Source of the DNA: Caulobacter sp.
Lineage (GTDB): Bacteria; Pseudomonadota; Alphaproteobacteria; Caulobacterales; Caulobacteraceae
Reading direction: 5' to 3'
Length of the DNA: 40,210 bases
Assembly (NCBI GenBank): GCA_028291055.1
Contig: JAQGIP010000033.1
Location: forward strand, 1 to 40,210
Shown: piece after piece, positions 17,158-25,588 of the stretch
Layout: each line of letters begins with the position of its first letter
How positions within the stretch are numbered: the stretch's first letter is position 1
Made by a program: the position numbers and the translations under genes
Notes under the pieces: model-generated
Seen by the model: the letters and a program-made list of their open reading frames with translations, nothing else
What the model was told of the DNA's origin: nothing
Databases searched by the model: none

Positions 17158-17451
17158 CTACTCGCGGCCCCGCGACGACGACGCCGTCTGGGTGTCGAGG
17201 GCCTCGGTGGCGGTCTGGCGATCGCGCTCACGCCGCCGCTTCCACTCCGCCTTGGTCGCGCAGACCCGCTTCTTGATGATGCTGCCCGCGACCTCTTCCG
17301 ACACGCAGACGATCTTGTCCTCGTCCTTGACCACGGCAGCCGCCGGCGGCGGCGCTGTCACAGCGGGGGGCGTCACAGGGGGCGGACTACCCGCGGCCGG
17401 CGCTTCCGCCGCGCTCAAAGCCATGATCACGATGGCCAGCATGGGCGTCAT
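17158..17451 (-). CDS. Small secreted hypothetical protein with two conserved cysteines
   Basis: A 97-residue protein. The start MTPMLAIVIMALSAAEAPAA is a likely signal peptide, followed by a Pro/Ala-rich linker and a short conserved core: DKIVCVSEEVAGSIIKKRVC then ATKAEWKRRRERDRQ. The Cys pair around 'GS.I..RVC.T..EW' recurs in small exported proteins of sphingomonads and caulobacters as I recall, with no known function. The start chosen is the ATG at 17451, preceded by GGGGGAGCG; an in-frame ATG 60 bp upstream would bury the signal peptide. It is divergent from thyA across a 139-bp gap. Confidence 0.68.
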   Translation of the reverse strand: MTPMLAIVIMALSAAEAPAAGSPPPVTPPAVTAPPPAAAVVKDEDKIVCVSEEVAGSIIKKRVCATKAEWKRRRERDRQTATEALDTQTASSSRGRE

Positions 17452-17590
17452 CGTCGCTCCCCCCGTTTTTGTCGTTGGCCGATGTTCCAACGGACATGAC
17501 GCCGCAGGCAAGGCTTTTGCCTGTGGATGACGCGGCCGTGCTGACCAAACGGCCGCGAATCACCGCACCTTCGGTCATCCGCCAAGGCTC

Positions 17591-18454
17591 ATGGTCATGA
17601 ACGCTCTCGCGCCCCACTCGACCTTCCAGACCGCCCCGCCGCCCGCCGACGCCGCCCATCCGGAACGGCAGTATCTCGGCCTGCTGGGCGACATCCTGAC
17701 CACCGGCATAGAACGCGGCGACCGCACCGGCACCGGCACGCTGGGCGTCTTCGGCCGCCAGATGCGCTTCGACCTGGCCAAGGGCTTTCCGCTGCTGACC
17801 ACCAAGAAGGTGCATCTGAAGTCGATCATCGTGGAGCTGCTGTGGTTCCTGCGCGGCGACACCAATGTGCGCTGGCTGCAGGAGCGCGGCGTCAGCATCT
17901 GGGATGAGTGGGCCGCCGCCGACGGCGAACTCGGCCCCGTCTACGGCAAGCAGTGGCGCAGCTGGACGGCCCCCGACGGCCGCGTCATCGACCAGATCGC
18001 TAACGTCGTGCAAAGCCTGAAGACCAACCCCAACAGCCGCCGCCACATTGTCAGCGCCTGGAACCCGGCCGATGTCGACGACATGGCCCTGCCCCCCTGC
18101 CACTGCCTGTTCCAGTTCTTCGTCGCGGATGGAAAGCTCAGCTGCCAGCTCTATCAGCGCTCCGCCGACGTCTTCCTGGGCGTGCCCTTCAACATCGCCA
18201 GCTACGCCCTGTTGACCCTGATGATGGCCAAGGTCACCGGCCTCCAGCCCGGCGAGTTCATCCACACCTTCGGCGACACCCACCTCTATATGAACCACAT
18301 CGACCAGGCGAAGACCCAGCTGGCCCGCGAGCCCTGGCCCTTTCCCACCATGCATATCGCCGACAAGACCGACCTGATGGCCTTCGAGCTCGAGGACTTC
18401 CGGCTCGAAAATTACGTGTCGCACTCGCGTATTCCGGCGCCCATCTCGAAATGA
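17591..18454 (+). CDS. thyA: Thymidylate synthase
   Basis: A 287-residue enzyme that methylates dUMP to dTMP using 5,10-methylene-tetrahydrofolate, which it oxidises to dihydrofolate. The catalytic Cys170 sits in [15 protein letters not shown]. The dUMP-binding residues are visible in [22 protein letters not shown] and [14 protein letters not shown]. The N-terminus carries about 24 extra residues before the conserved [10 protein letters not shown]; the ATG at 17597 is an alternative start. The stop codon overlaps the start of a TIR gene by 4 bp (ATGA), and folA, which recycles the dihydrofolate product, follows that. A GANTC site (GAATC, about 17557) lies in the upstream gap. Confidence 0.97.
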   Translation: MVMNALAPHSTFQTAPPPADAAHPERQYLGLLGDILTTGIERGDRTGTGTLGVFGRQMRFDLAKGFPLLTTKKVHLKSIIVELLWFLRGDTNVRWLQERGVSIWDEWAAADGELGPVYGKQWRSWTAPDGRVIDQIANVVQSLKTNPNSRRHIVSAWNPADVDDMALPPCHCLFQFFVADGKLSCQLYQRSADVFLGVPFNIASYALLTLMMAKVTGLQPGEFIHTFGDTHLYMNHIDQAKTQLAREPWPFPTMHIADKTDLMAFELEDFRLENYVSHSRIPAPISK

Positions 18455-19308
18455 GTTTACAGCGACCGGCTGTCTTTGTGGGCTCGTCCACCGAAGGCTT
18501 ACCCATCGCCTATGCGCTCCAGGAAAATCTGGAATACGACGCCGAGCCAACCGTCTGGCCCCAGGGCGTATTTCAGCCCACCCACTCGACGCTCGCCGCA
18601 TTGCTTGGCGAATGCGGCCGAACGGACTTTGCCGTGTTTGTCTTCACCCCGGATGATGTCCGGGTCATGCGTGGAGATGCAGGCTCGGTTCCGCGCGATA
18701 ACGTCATCTTCGAACTCGGATTGTTCATTGGAGCCCTTGGGCCGTCTCGCTGCGTGTTTGTCATCCCGCGCGGAGAGCCGGTTCTCCAGCTTCCCAGCGA
18801 CCTTCTGGGACTGACACCCTTGACGTATGACGCGGCGCGTTCTGATGGGCGGATGGTTGCGGCATTGGGACCGGCGAGCAACAAGATCCGCCACGCCCTG
18901 CGCGCGCTCGGCCCTCGCCCTGATCGAGACCCTGCACAGATGACGGTCGCCGTCGCTCGTCCTGATCCCATCGATCGAACCGAAACCTACATCAAGGCTT
19001 GGGACGGCCCCGAACTCCTGGCGGCGCGGGCGGTCTTGCGCGCTGGCATTCCTTTGCATGCCAGCGAGGATGAGACAGGCGAGGCGACTGCGGCAATGCA
19101 AAGGGTCTTCGCCTTCTTTGAAAGTCTGGCGGATGCAGTCCTTCACGGCGGCCAAGACGCAGATCGCTTGCGAGAGGTGTTCGAAGAGCCCATTCACCGA
19201 GTCTGGCAAAATGCGGCCACCTATCTGGCGCCGCGAAATCAAGCCGATGAATGGTGGGACCCGTTGCCGAAGATCGCGGAATTGGATCGCCTCTGGCAGG
19301 CCCGATGA
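18451..19308 (+). CDS. Cap12/Pycsar-type TIR-like effector protein with C-terminal helical domain
   Basis: A 285-residue protein. Residues 6-130 match the 'predicted nucleotide-binding TIR-like' family that includes CBASS Cap12 and Pycsar TIR effectors: [57 protein letters not shown] and LPSDLLG. Glu88 in NVIFELG matches the catalytic Glu of NAD-cleaving relatives. The remaining 130 residues ([20 protein letters not shown], then [19 protein letters not shown] and [11 protein letters not shown]) are helical and resemble DUF4760-like domains. No cyclase gene is nearby. It overlaps thyA and folA by 4 bp each, so it is translated within that operon. Codon choice is less GC-biased than in both neighbours, suggesting it was inserted later. 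Confidence 0.85.
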   Translation: MSLQRPAVFVGSSTEGLPIAYALQENLEYDAEPTVWPQGVFQPTHSTLAALLGECGRTDFAVFVFTPDDVRVMRGDAGSVPRDNVIFELGLFIGALGPSRCVFVIPRGEPVLQLPSDLLGLTPLTYDAARSDGRMVAALGPASNKIRHALRALGPRPDRDPAQMTVAVARPDPIDRTETYIKAWDGPELLAARAVLRAGIPLHASEDETGEATAAMQRVFAFFESLADAVLHGGQDADRLREVFEEPIHRVWQNAATYLAPRNQADEWWDPLPKIAELDRLWQAR

Positions 19309-19820
19309 AAGTCATCCTCACCCTCGGTCCCGTGGCCCGCGCCCGCAACGGCGTCATCGGCCGTGACGGCGGCCTGCCCTGGCGGCTGAAATCCGACCTC
19401 GCCATCTTCAAGCGGGTGACCATGGGCAAGCCGATCATCATGGGCCGCAAGACCTGGGACAGCCTGCCCCGCTGGCCCCTGCCCGGCCGCACCAACATCG
19501 TGCTGTCGCGCGACGGCTCCTTCGAGCCGATCACCGCGCTCGTCTGCGAGACCTTCCAGGAGGCCGTCGACATCGGCCGCGAGCAGGCGGAGGAAGACGG
19601 CGTGGACGAGATCTGCGTGATCGGCGGCGCGGCCGTCTTCGCCACGGCCCTGCCCAAGGCGCGGCGCCTCTACATCACCGAAGTCGACGCCGATGTGGAG
19701 GGCGACGTGGTCATGCCCCCCATCGACGAGAGCCAGTGGACCGAGGTGGCGCGCGAAGAGCACCCGGCCTCCGAGGACGACGAATACGGTTTCGTCTTCC
19801 GCACGCTCGAACGGCGCTAG
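19305..19820 (+). CDS. folA: Dihydrofolate reductase
   Basis: A 171-residue DHFR that reduces dihydrofolate to tetrahydrofolate with NADPH, regenerating the cofactor that ThyA consumes. Seen: the N-terminal GVIGRDGGLPW (LPW at 24-26), catalytic Asp31 in LKSDLAIFK, NADPH-binding GRKTWDSLP (47-55), and ICVIGGAAVF with the conserved GG. The ATG at 19305 overlaps the stop of the TIR gene (ATGA); the frame is open 54 bp further upstream, but homology begins here. The acidic C-terminus (EEHPASEDDEYGFVFRTLER) is the usual DHFR ending. thyA-folA pairing is common; the intervening TIR gene is not. Confidence 0.96.
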   Translation: MKVILTLGPVARARNGVIGRDGGLPWRLKSDLAIFKRVTMGKPIIMGRKTWDSLPRWPLPGRTNIVLSRDGSFEPITALVCETFQEAVDIGREQAEEDGVDEICVIGGAAVFATALPKARRLYITEVDADVEGDVVMPPIDESQWTEVAREEHPASEDDEYGFVFRTLERR

Positions 19821-19883
19821 CTCCGTTCAAACGGCTGTTTATAGTCCCTCCCGAAGCCCGCCAGAGGCCGCCAGGAGGACACT

Positions 19884-20795
19884 ATGGACATCCAGCTCGT
19901 CACCGAAGACCTCGAGTTCCCCGAAGGCCCCATCGCCATGGCCGACGGCTCGATCATCCTGACCGAGATCAAGGGCCAGCGGCTGACCCGCGTGACCCCG
20001 GACGGGAAGAAGACCACGGTGGCCGAAACCGGCGGCGGCCCCAACGGCGCGGCCATCGGCCCGGACGGCGCCATCTATGTCACCAATAACGGCGGCTCCT
20101 TCGAGTGGCTGGATGTGAGCGGCCTGACCATCCCCGGGCCCACGCCCGCCAGCCATGTGGGCGGCTCGATCCAACGCGTCGATATCGCCAGCGGCAAGGT
20201 CGAGACCGTCTATGAAGCGTGCGACGGCAAACGGCTGGTCGGCCCCAACGACCTGGTGTTCGATCGTCAGGGCGGCATCTGGTTCACCGACCACGGCTGC
20301 TCCACGCCCGACGGGCGCAAATACGGCGGCCTGCTCTACGCCAGGCCCGACGGTTCGAAGATCACCCGCCTGCGCGACCACATGATCTCGCCCAACGGCG
20401 TGGGCCTGTCGCCCGACGAGAGCGTCGTCTACGCCGCCGACACCAACCTCGGCCGCCTGTGGGCCTTCGACATCTCCGCGCCGGGCGAACTGGCCGAGCC
20501 GCCGCCCTTCCAGCCGGGGCGGGTGATCTGCAACCTGCCGGGCTACCAACTGCTCGACAGCCTGGCGGTGGAGGCCGGCGGCAAGGTCTGCGTGGCCACC
20601 ATCATCAACGGCGGCATCACCGCCTTCGACCCGGATGGCAGCACCGAGCACTATCCCTTCCCGGATATCCTGTGCACCAACATCTGCTTCGGCGGCGCCG
20701 ACATGCGCGACGCCTGGATCACCGCGTCCGGCACCGGCAAGCTCTACAAGGCCCGCTGGCCCCGCCCGGGTTTGAAACTGAACTTCAACGCCTAG
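19884..20795 (+). CDS. SMP-30/gluconolactonase-like (LRE) family protein
   Basis: A 303-residue six-bladed beta-propeller. The metal-site residues are recognisable: Glu in LEFPEGPIAMADGS, Asn in RLVGPNDLVFDRQGGIWFTD, and the Asp region SPNGVGLSPDESVVYAADT. The family hydrolyses sugar lactones or related esters with a divalent metal; the substrate here cannot be told. AGGAGG 7 bp before the ATG is a near-ideal ribosome site. A 7-bp hairpin overlaps the stop codon, followed by a palindromic repeat, so the gene is probably transcribed alone or from the folA operon. Confidence 0.88.
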   Translation: MDIQLVTEDLEFPEGPIAMADGSIILTEIKGQRLTRVTPDGKKTTVAETGGGPNGAAIGPDGAIYVTNNGGSFEWLDVSGLTIPGPTPASHVGGSIQRVDIASGKVETVYEACDGKRLVGPNDLVFDRQGGIWFTDHGCSTPDGRKYGGLLYARPDGSKITRLRDHMISPNGVGLSPDESVVYAADTNLGRLWAFDISAPGELAEPPPFQPGRVICNLPGYQLLDSLAVEAGGKVCVATIINGGITAFDPDGSTEHYPFPDILCTNICFGGADMRDAWITASGTGKLYKARWPRPGLKLNFNA

Positions 20796-20809
20796 GGGCC
20801 GGCCCTAGG
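20791..20809 (+). terminator. Short hairpin over the stop codon of the SMP-30 gene
   Basis: CCTAGGG pairs with CCCTAGG (7 bp) around GCCGG; the first arm contains the TAG stop codon. There is no T tract, so a terminator role is tentative. Confidence 0.4.
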
Positions 20810-20827
20810 GGCGGCATACACCCCATC

Positions 20828-20970
20828 CTCCGCTCGTCCCCGCGCAGGCGGGGATCCAAGCTGGCCCTCCGGAGGGGCGCTGGTCGTCTGTGCGGTCCGC
20901 GCGCGTCATCACGGTGAGCCGCCGTTCTGACAAGCTGCTTGGATCCCCGCCTGCGCGGGGACGAGCGGAG
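20828..20970. repeat. Dispersed palindromic repeat, family A, copy 2 (perfect arms)
   Basis: The two 34-bp arms (20828-20861 and 20937-20970) are exact inverted complements around a 75-bp centre. The arm contains CTCGTCCCCGCGCAGGCGGG then GATCCAAGC. It lies between two convergent genes, where it could also end transcription from both sides. Confidence 0.88.
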
Positions 20971-20986
20971 TTTTGAGGCAGCCCCC

Positions 20987-22087
20987 CTAGCTCAGTGTCG
21001 CCAGCGCCGAGCTGTCATAGACCTGCAGGTCCGCCGTGCGGCCCTCGCGCACCTTCACCGCCCACTGCGGATCCTGCAGCACCGCGCGGCCCACGGCCAC
21101 CAGGTCGAAGTCGCCCCGGTCCAGGCGGCGCAGCAGCTCGTCCAGCGACGCGGGCTGGCTCTTCTCCCCGCCCCAGGCGGCGATGAACTCGCCCGTCAGG
21201 CCCACCGAGCCCACGGTGATGGTCGGCTTGCCCGAGACCTTCTTGGCCCAGCCGGCGAAGTTCAGATCGCTGTCGTCGAACTCCGGCTCCCAGAAGCGCC
21301 GCTGCGAGCAGTGGAAGGCGTCGGCGCCCGCATCGGCCAGCGGCTGCAGCCAGGCCTCCATCTCCGCCGGGGTGGCGGCCAGCTTGACGTTGTAGTCCTG
21401 CTGCTTCCACTGCGAGATGCGGATGATCACCGGATAGTCCGGCCCCACCGCGCCGCGCACCGCCTTCAGGATGTCGGCCGCGAAACGGGCGCGCTCCGGC
21501 AGCTTGGCGCCGCCGTAGCGGTCCGTGCGCTGGTTCAACCCATCCCAGAAGAACTGATCGATCAGATAGCCGTGGGCGCCGTGCAGCTCCACCGCGTCGA
21601 ACCCCAGATCCTTGGCCGCGCCGGCCGCCTTGGCAAACGCGTCGATGGCGTCTGCCACGTCGGCGTCGCTCATCGGCTCGCCGAACGGCTTGTCGGGGCG
21701 CGACAGGCCCGAGGGGCTGTCATAGGCGCCGGGCGGGCTCCAGTCCGGCTCGCGGGTGCGCACGGCGCCCACATGCCACAGCTGCGGCGCCATCAGGCCG
21801 CCGGCGGCGTGGACCTCGTCGATGACGCTCTTCCAGCCGGCCAGTTCGGCCTCGCCGTGGAAGCGCGGCACCTTGGGGTCGTTGAGCGAGGCGGGGCGGT
21901 TCACGCCCGTGCCCTCGGAGATGATCAACCCCACCTGGCCCTCGGCCCGGCGGCGGTAGTAGGCGGCGACATCCTCGGTGGCCACGCCGCCCGGCGAGAA
22001 GGAGCGGGTCATCGGCGCCATCACCACCCGGTTGGGAAGGGTCAGGGACTTCAGCTTGAAGGGGGTGAAAAGGGCGTCGGCGGCCAA
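20987..22087 (-). CDS. Old Yellow Enzyme family NADH:flavin oxidoreductase
   Basis: A 366-residue FMN-dependent TIM-barrel ene-reductase. The N-terminus (LFTPFKLKSLTLPNRVVMAP) and FMN contacts (QLWHVGAVRTR) are typical. The segment ELHGAHGYLIDQFFWDGLNQ followed by RTDRYGG is the OYE hallmark. The GTITVGSVG-type strand appears as KPTITVGSVGLTGEF, and AVGRAVLQDPQW closes the phosphate site. Such enzymes reduce activated C=C bonds of enones or nitro compounds using NAD(P)H. It is divergent from the HTH/hydrolase regulator across about 190 bp, an arrangement compatible with control by that regulator, which is inference. Confidence 0.92.
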   Translation of the reverse strand: MAADALFTPFKLKSLTLPNRVVMAPMTRSFSPGGVATEDVAAYYRRRAEGQVGLIISEGTGVNRPASLNDPKVPRFHGEAELAGWKSVIDEVHAAGGLMAPQLWHVGAVRTREPDWSPPGAYDSPSGLSRPDKPFGEPMSDADVADAIDAFAKAAGAAKDLGFDAVELHGAHGYLIDQFFWDGLNQRTDRYGGAKLPERARFAADILKAVRGAVGPDYPVIIRISQWKQQDYNVKLAATPAEMEAWLQPLADAGADAFHCSQRRFWEPEFDDSDLNFAGWAKKVSGKPTITVGSVGLTGEFIAAWGGEKSQPASLDELLRRLDRGDFDLVAVGRAVLQDPQWAVKVREGRTADLQVYDSSALATLS

Positions 22088-22279
22088 GGGGCGTGCTCCT
22101 GATGCGATCGCCCTGATCTAAACAGGTGTTCGAACGCCGCCCAACCAGAAAAACTGCAATCGTTCAGAACACTTGGCGCTACGCCCCGCCGGCAGGTCGA
22201 CGCGATGTATTGCCGCAAAGACACACCCACATTGGGGATAAGGCTTTGCGCGAGCCTGGATAACGCTAGTTTACGAATC

Positions 22280-24118
22280 ATGTCGATCGGTCCGCTTTCA
22301 CGACGCCTGCGAGAGGGACTCGAGGAAGGCCGCCAGACCGAGGCCCTGCTGGCCGGCTGGTCTTCCCTGGAAGCCGCCGTCATCAGCGAGCCCGAGGCCC
22401 TGGCCGCCGTCCTGCGGGACGCCGCGCGCATCGATCCCGCCGAGGGCTTCGCGGCGCTGACGCCCACCGCCGCCGTGGGCGGCGCGGTGATCACCGCCTC
22501 GGGCGAAACCGTCCACGCCGACCCCGCCTTCACCGAGTGGTTCGGCCGTCCCGCCGAGTCTCTCGCCTTCCGCCGCCTGGCCCGCCATGCCCTGAAGAGC
22601 GGCCAGATGACCGGCCTGGTCGAGGGCCGCGACGGCAGCGTCGTGGCCGCCGCCGCCGGCCTGCCCGAAGTCACCCGCGGCTGGCCCATGAGCCCCGACT
22701 GCCGCGCCGCCCTGACCCGGCCCGGCCGCCATGTGGTGCTGCTGGCCTTCGCGCCGTCCCGCGACAGCGCCCTGGCCGCCGCCGCCGCCGAGGCCTTCGG
22801 CCTGACCCCGCTGGAGGCCCGCCTGGCCGAGGCGCTGATCTCGGCGCCCGACTTGAACACCGCCGCCTATCGCATCGGCGTCGGCCGCGAGACCGCCCGC
22901 GACGCCCTGCGCAAGGCCATGAAGAAGACCGGCGCCAAGCGCTCGCCCGACCTGGTGCGCCGCGTCATGGACCTGATGGTCGGCATGCACCCGCCCACGG
23001 GCGACACCGAGGCGGTGCTGCGCACGGTGTTCGGCGCCACCCCCGCCGAGGCCCGCGCCGCCGCCAAGTTCGCCGAGGGCCTGTCCGCCCAGGAGGTGGC
23101 CGCCGCCCTGGGCGTCAAGGAGGCCACGGTCCGGGGCTATCTGAAGTCGGTGTTCCTGAAGACCGGCGTGCGCAAAGCCAAGGATCTGGTGCGCCTGGCC
23201 GCCGAGACCAGCGCGCTGGCCAGCGTCACCAGCGTGTCGGAAACGGTGCTGGAGCCGCCGGACCTGCAGGGCCGGCTGCGCGCCGCGCCGGCCGGCGACC
23301 ACGATCGCAAGGTGGCCTTCATCGACTACGGCCCGCGCACCGGCAAGGCGCTGTTCGTGCTGCACGGCTTCTCCACCGGCCGCACCCTGGCGCCGGTCTT
23401 CGTCGACCAGCTGCGCAAGGCCGGCTACCGGGCGATCGTGCCGCAGCGGCCGGGGTTCGGCCTGAGCGACCCGCCGGTGGACGACTATCTGCGCACCTGC
23501 GCCGACGACATGGCCGCGGTGATGGACGTGCTGAAGCTGCGGACCGTCGATCTGCTGGCGCGCGATATCTCGGTCGGCGCCGCCCTGGCTTTCGCCGAGC
23601 GCTATCCCGACCGGGTCGGCAAGGGCGTCCTGCTCAATCCGCGCCCGCCCAAGGGCGCGCTGCGTCCCGAGCACACCATATTGGCGGCGGTGTCGCGCAC
23701 CATGATGGGCAGCCCCCATCTGATTGCCGCCTTCACCGAGATGCTGCGCCGCCAGACCCGCACCGACCTGGTCCGCTCCATGGTCCGCGCCTCGCTGAGC
23801 GAATACCCCGCCGACCTGCAGGCGCTGGACAAGCCCGCCGTGCTCGACCAGTTGGTGCGCGACTGCCAGGCCCTGTCGGCCCGCACCAGCAAGGGCGCCA
23901 CCGCCGAACTGACCGCCTATTCCATGGGCTGGCATATCCCCCGCTCGGTGGGCGGGCAGACCTGGACCATGGCCTGGTGCGAATCGATGAAGTCGCCGCC
24001 GGAGCCGCCCCTGTGGGCCCACCTTCCCGGCGCGCGCATCCGCTACCTGAAGGAGGCCGGCATGATGGCCTACTACACCCACCCCGAAATCATCATCGGC
24101 CTGCTGACCGGGAAGTAG
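22280..24118 (+). CDS. Tandem LuxR-type HTH regulator fused to a degenerate alpha/beta-hydrolase domain
   Basis: A 612-residue fusion. Residues 60-110 are PAS-like (GGAVITASGETVHADPAFTE). Two LuxR-type HTH modules follow: 172-232 (FGLTPLEARLAEALISAPDL) and 250-310 (SAQEVAAALGVKEATVRGYL). Residues 345-612 form an alpha/beta-hydrolase: FVLHGFSTGR, RPGFGLSD, and a nucleophile elbow DISVG, where Ser431 is kept but the usual first Gly is Asp429. The canonical acid position (WCESM, Met570) and the canonical GH (Gly594-Met595) have lost Asp and His. It therefore looks like a ligand-sensing pseudo-hydrolase controlling transcription. The ATG at 22280 has no clear ribosome site; an ATG at 22205 is possible. 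Confidence 0.8.
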   Translation: MSIGPLSRRLREGLEEGRQTEALLAGWSSLEAAVISEPEALAAVLRDAARIDPAEGFAALTPTAAVGGAVITASGETVHADPAFTEWFGRPAESLAFRRLARHALKSGQMTGLVEGRDGSVVAAAAGLPEVTRGWPMSPDCRAALTRPGRHVVLLAFAPSRDSALAAAAAEAFGLTPLEARLAEALISAPDLNTAAYRIGVGRETARDALRKAMKKTGAKRSPDLVRRVMDLMVGMHPPTGDTEAVLRTVFGATPAEARAAAKFAEGLSAQEVAAALGVKEATVRGYLKSVFLKTGVRKAKDLVRLAAETSALASVTSVSETVLEPPDLQGRLRAAPAGDHDRKVAFIDYGPRTGKALFVLHGFSTGRTLAPVFVDQLRKAGYRAIVPQRPGFGLSDPPVDDYLRTCADDMAAVMDVLKLRTVDLLARDISVGAALAFAERYPDRVGKGVLLNPRPPKGALRPEHTILAAVSRTMMGSPHLIAAFTEMLRRQTRTDLVRSMVRASLSEYPADLQALDKPAVLDQLVRDCQALSARTSKGATAELTAYSMGWHIPRSVGGQTWTMAWCESMKSPPEPPLWAHLPGARIRYLKEAGMMAYYTHPEIIIGLLTGK

Positions 24119-24190
24119 CCGCCCTACTCCGGGGGGAGGACCTCCAAGCCAGCGCCGCTCTGGGTTGAAGACTCAACTGCCTCTCCGCAT

Positions 24191-24319
24191 TCGTCACCCC
24201 CGGACTTGTTCCGGGGGGCCATGCACACGGGCAGTCGAGATGAGCCGCTGAGCGTCGGCGCGTTATTCACTTAGCCGCGGTGTTCTTGGATAACCGGAAC
24301 AAGTCCGGCTATGACGACC
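24191..24319. repeat. Dispersed palindromic repeat, family B
   Basis: Inverted arms of about 34 bp (from 24191 and ending at 24319) share CCGGACTTGTTCCGG in one arm and its complement CCGGAACAAGTCCGG in the other, with TCGTCA/TGACGA at the outer ends. The centre is about 60 bp. The motif resembles repeats widespread in alphaproteobacterial genomes. It lies between the convergent hydrolase-regulator and acyl-CoA dehydrogenase genes. Confidence 0.75.
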
Positions 24320-24352
24320 TTATAGAATTCAGCGGGTTGGTCGGGTTTCGCC

Positions 24353-25573
24353 CTAAAGCCCCAGGACCAGCTTGGCCATGATGTTGTGCTGGATCTCGTT
24401 CGAACCCGCATAGATCGAGGCCTTGCGGAAGTTGAAATAGGCCGGCGCGGCGGGCGCCGCATAGGCCGGGCCCGGCCGGGGCGTGTTGTCGCCCCGCAGG
24501 TTCGCCCAGGTATCCTGGATGAAGGGCGCCGAGTAGGTCCCCACCGCCTCCAGCGTCAGCTCGGTAATCGCCTGCTGCGTCTCCGAACCTTCCAGCTTCA
24601 GCATGGAAGACGCCGGACCCACCGGCTGGCCCGAGCCCATGGCCGCGAAAATCCGCAGCTCGGTGGCGTTCAGCGCCTCGACCTTGATCTGCGCCTGCGA
24701 CAGCTTGCGGCGGAAATCCGGATCGTCGATCAGCGCCTCGCCGCTGTCCGACAACTCCATCGCGGCGATGCGGCGCACCTTCTTCAGCGCGTTCATCAGC
24801 CCCGGCGCATAGGCGTTGCCGCGCTCGAACTCGAGCAGATACTTGGCATAGGTCCAGCCCTTGCCCTCTTCGCCGATCCGGTTGGCCACCGGCACGCGGA
24901 CATTGTCGAAGAAGACCTGGTTGATCTCCTGCTCGCCCGCCATCGGCCCGTCCAGGGTCGGCAACGGCTTGATCTCGATGCCGGGCGTGTCCATCCGCAG
25001 CAGCAGGAAGGTGATGCCGTTCTGCGGCTTGCCCGACGCATCGGTGCGCACCAGGCAGAACATCCAGTCGGCCCACTGCGCGTGGGTGGTCCAGATCTTG
25101 GAGCCGTTGAGGACATAGTCGTCCCCGTCCCGCTCGGCCTTCATCTGCAGGCTGGCGAGGTCGGACCCCGAGCCCGGCTCGGAATAGCCCTGGCACCACC
25201 AGATGTCGGAGTTGAGGATCGGCGGCAGGTGCTGGGCCTTCTGCTCGTCGGAGCCGAACGCCATGATCACCGGCGCCACCATCTTCAGGCCCATGGGCGA
25301 GGAGGTCGGCACGCCGGCCAGGCTCATCTCCATGTTGAAGATGTAGCGCTGCGAGGGGCTGAACCCCGCTCCGCCCAGTTCGACGGGCCAGTCCGGCGCC
25401 GCCCAGCCGCGCGAGGCCAGCTTCTTTTGCCAGCGCACCTGTCCGGCCTTGTCGAGATAGCCGTTCCCGGACTGGCCGTGCTGGGTCTTCAGGTCGTCGT
25501 CATAGGCCTCGGCGATCCAGGCGCGTACTTCCGCCTGGAAGGCGCGGTCTTCATCACTGAAAGCGAGGTCCAT
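24353..25573 (-). CDS. Acyl-CoA dehydrogenase
   Basis: A 406-residue FAD-dependent dehydrogenase that introduces the alpha-beta double bond in an acyl-CoA, passing electrons to ETF. The three domains are visible: N-terminal helices, the beta domain with WWCQGYSEPGSGSDLASLQM, and the C-terminal helical domain ending ASIYAGSNEIQHNIMAKLVL. The substrate is not evident; the sequence resembles the long FadE-type subgroup used for branched or steroid-side-chain substrates. It begins 15 bp after the ABM-domain gene on the same strand, so the two form an operon. A palindromic repeat lies beyond its 3' end. Confidence 0.92.
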   Translation of the reverse strand: MDLAFSDEDRAFQAEVRAWIAEAYDDDLKTQHGQSGNGYLDKAGQVRWQKKLASRGWAAPDWPVELGGAGFSPSQRYIFNMEMSLAGVPTSSPMGLKMVAPVIMAFGSDEQKAQHLPPILNSDIWWCQGYSEPGSGSDLASLQMKAERDGDDYVLNGSKIWTTHAQWADWMFCLVRTDASGKPQNGITFLLLRMDTPGIEIKPLPTLDGPMAGEQEINQVFFDNVRVPVANRIGEEGKGWTYAKYLLEFERGNAYAPGLMNALKKVRRIAAMELSDSGEALIDDPDFRRKLSQAQIKVEALNATELRIFAAMGSGQPVGPASSMLKLEGSETQQAITELTLEAVGTYSAPFIQDTWANLRGDNTPRPGPAYAAPAAPAYFNFRKASIYAGSNEIQHNIMAKLVLGL

Positions 25574-25588
25574 GACGGCTTTCCCCGG

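Noticed and set aside
17505..17523. 7-bp hairpin (CAGGCAA/TTGCCTG) upstream of thyA, considered as terminator or operator
   Set aside because: It lies in the promoter gap of two divergent genes, has no T tract, and such short stems arise often by chance.
22120..22180. GTTC palindromes upstream of the HTH/hydrolase regulator, considered as an SOS (LexA) box
   Set aside because: The alphaproteobacterial LexA site is GTTC-N7-GTTC; the GTTC copies here do not have that spacing.
22298..24082. A 594-codon minus-strand frame opposite the HTH/hydrolase regulator
   Set aside because: Its Gly/Gln/His-rich composition is typical of antisense reading of GC-rich codons and contains no recognisable motif.
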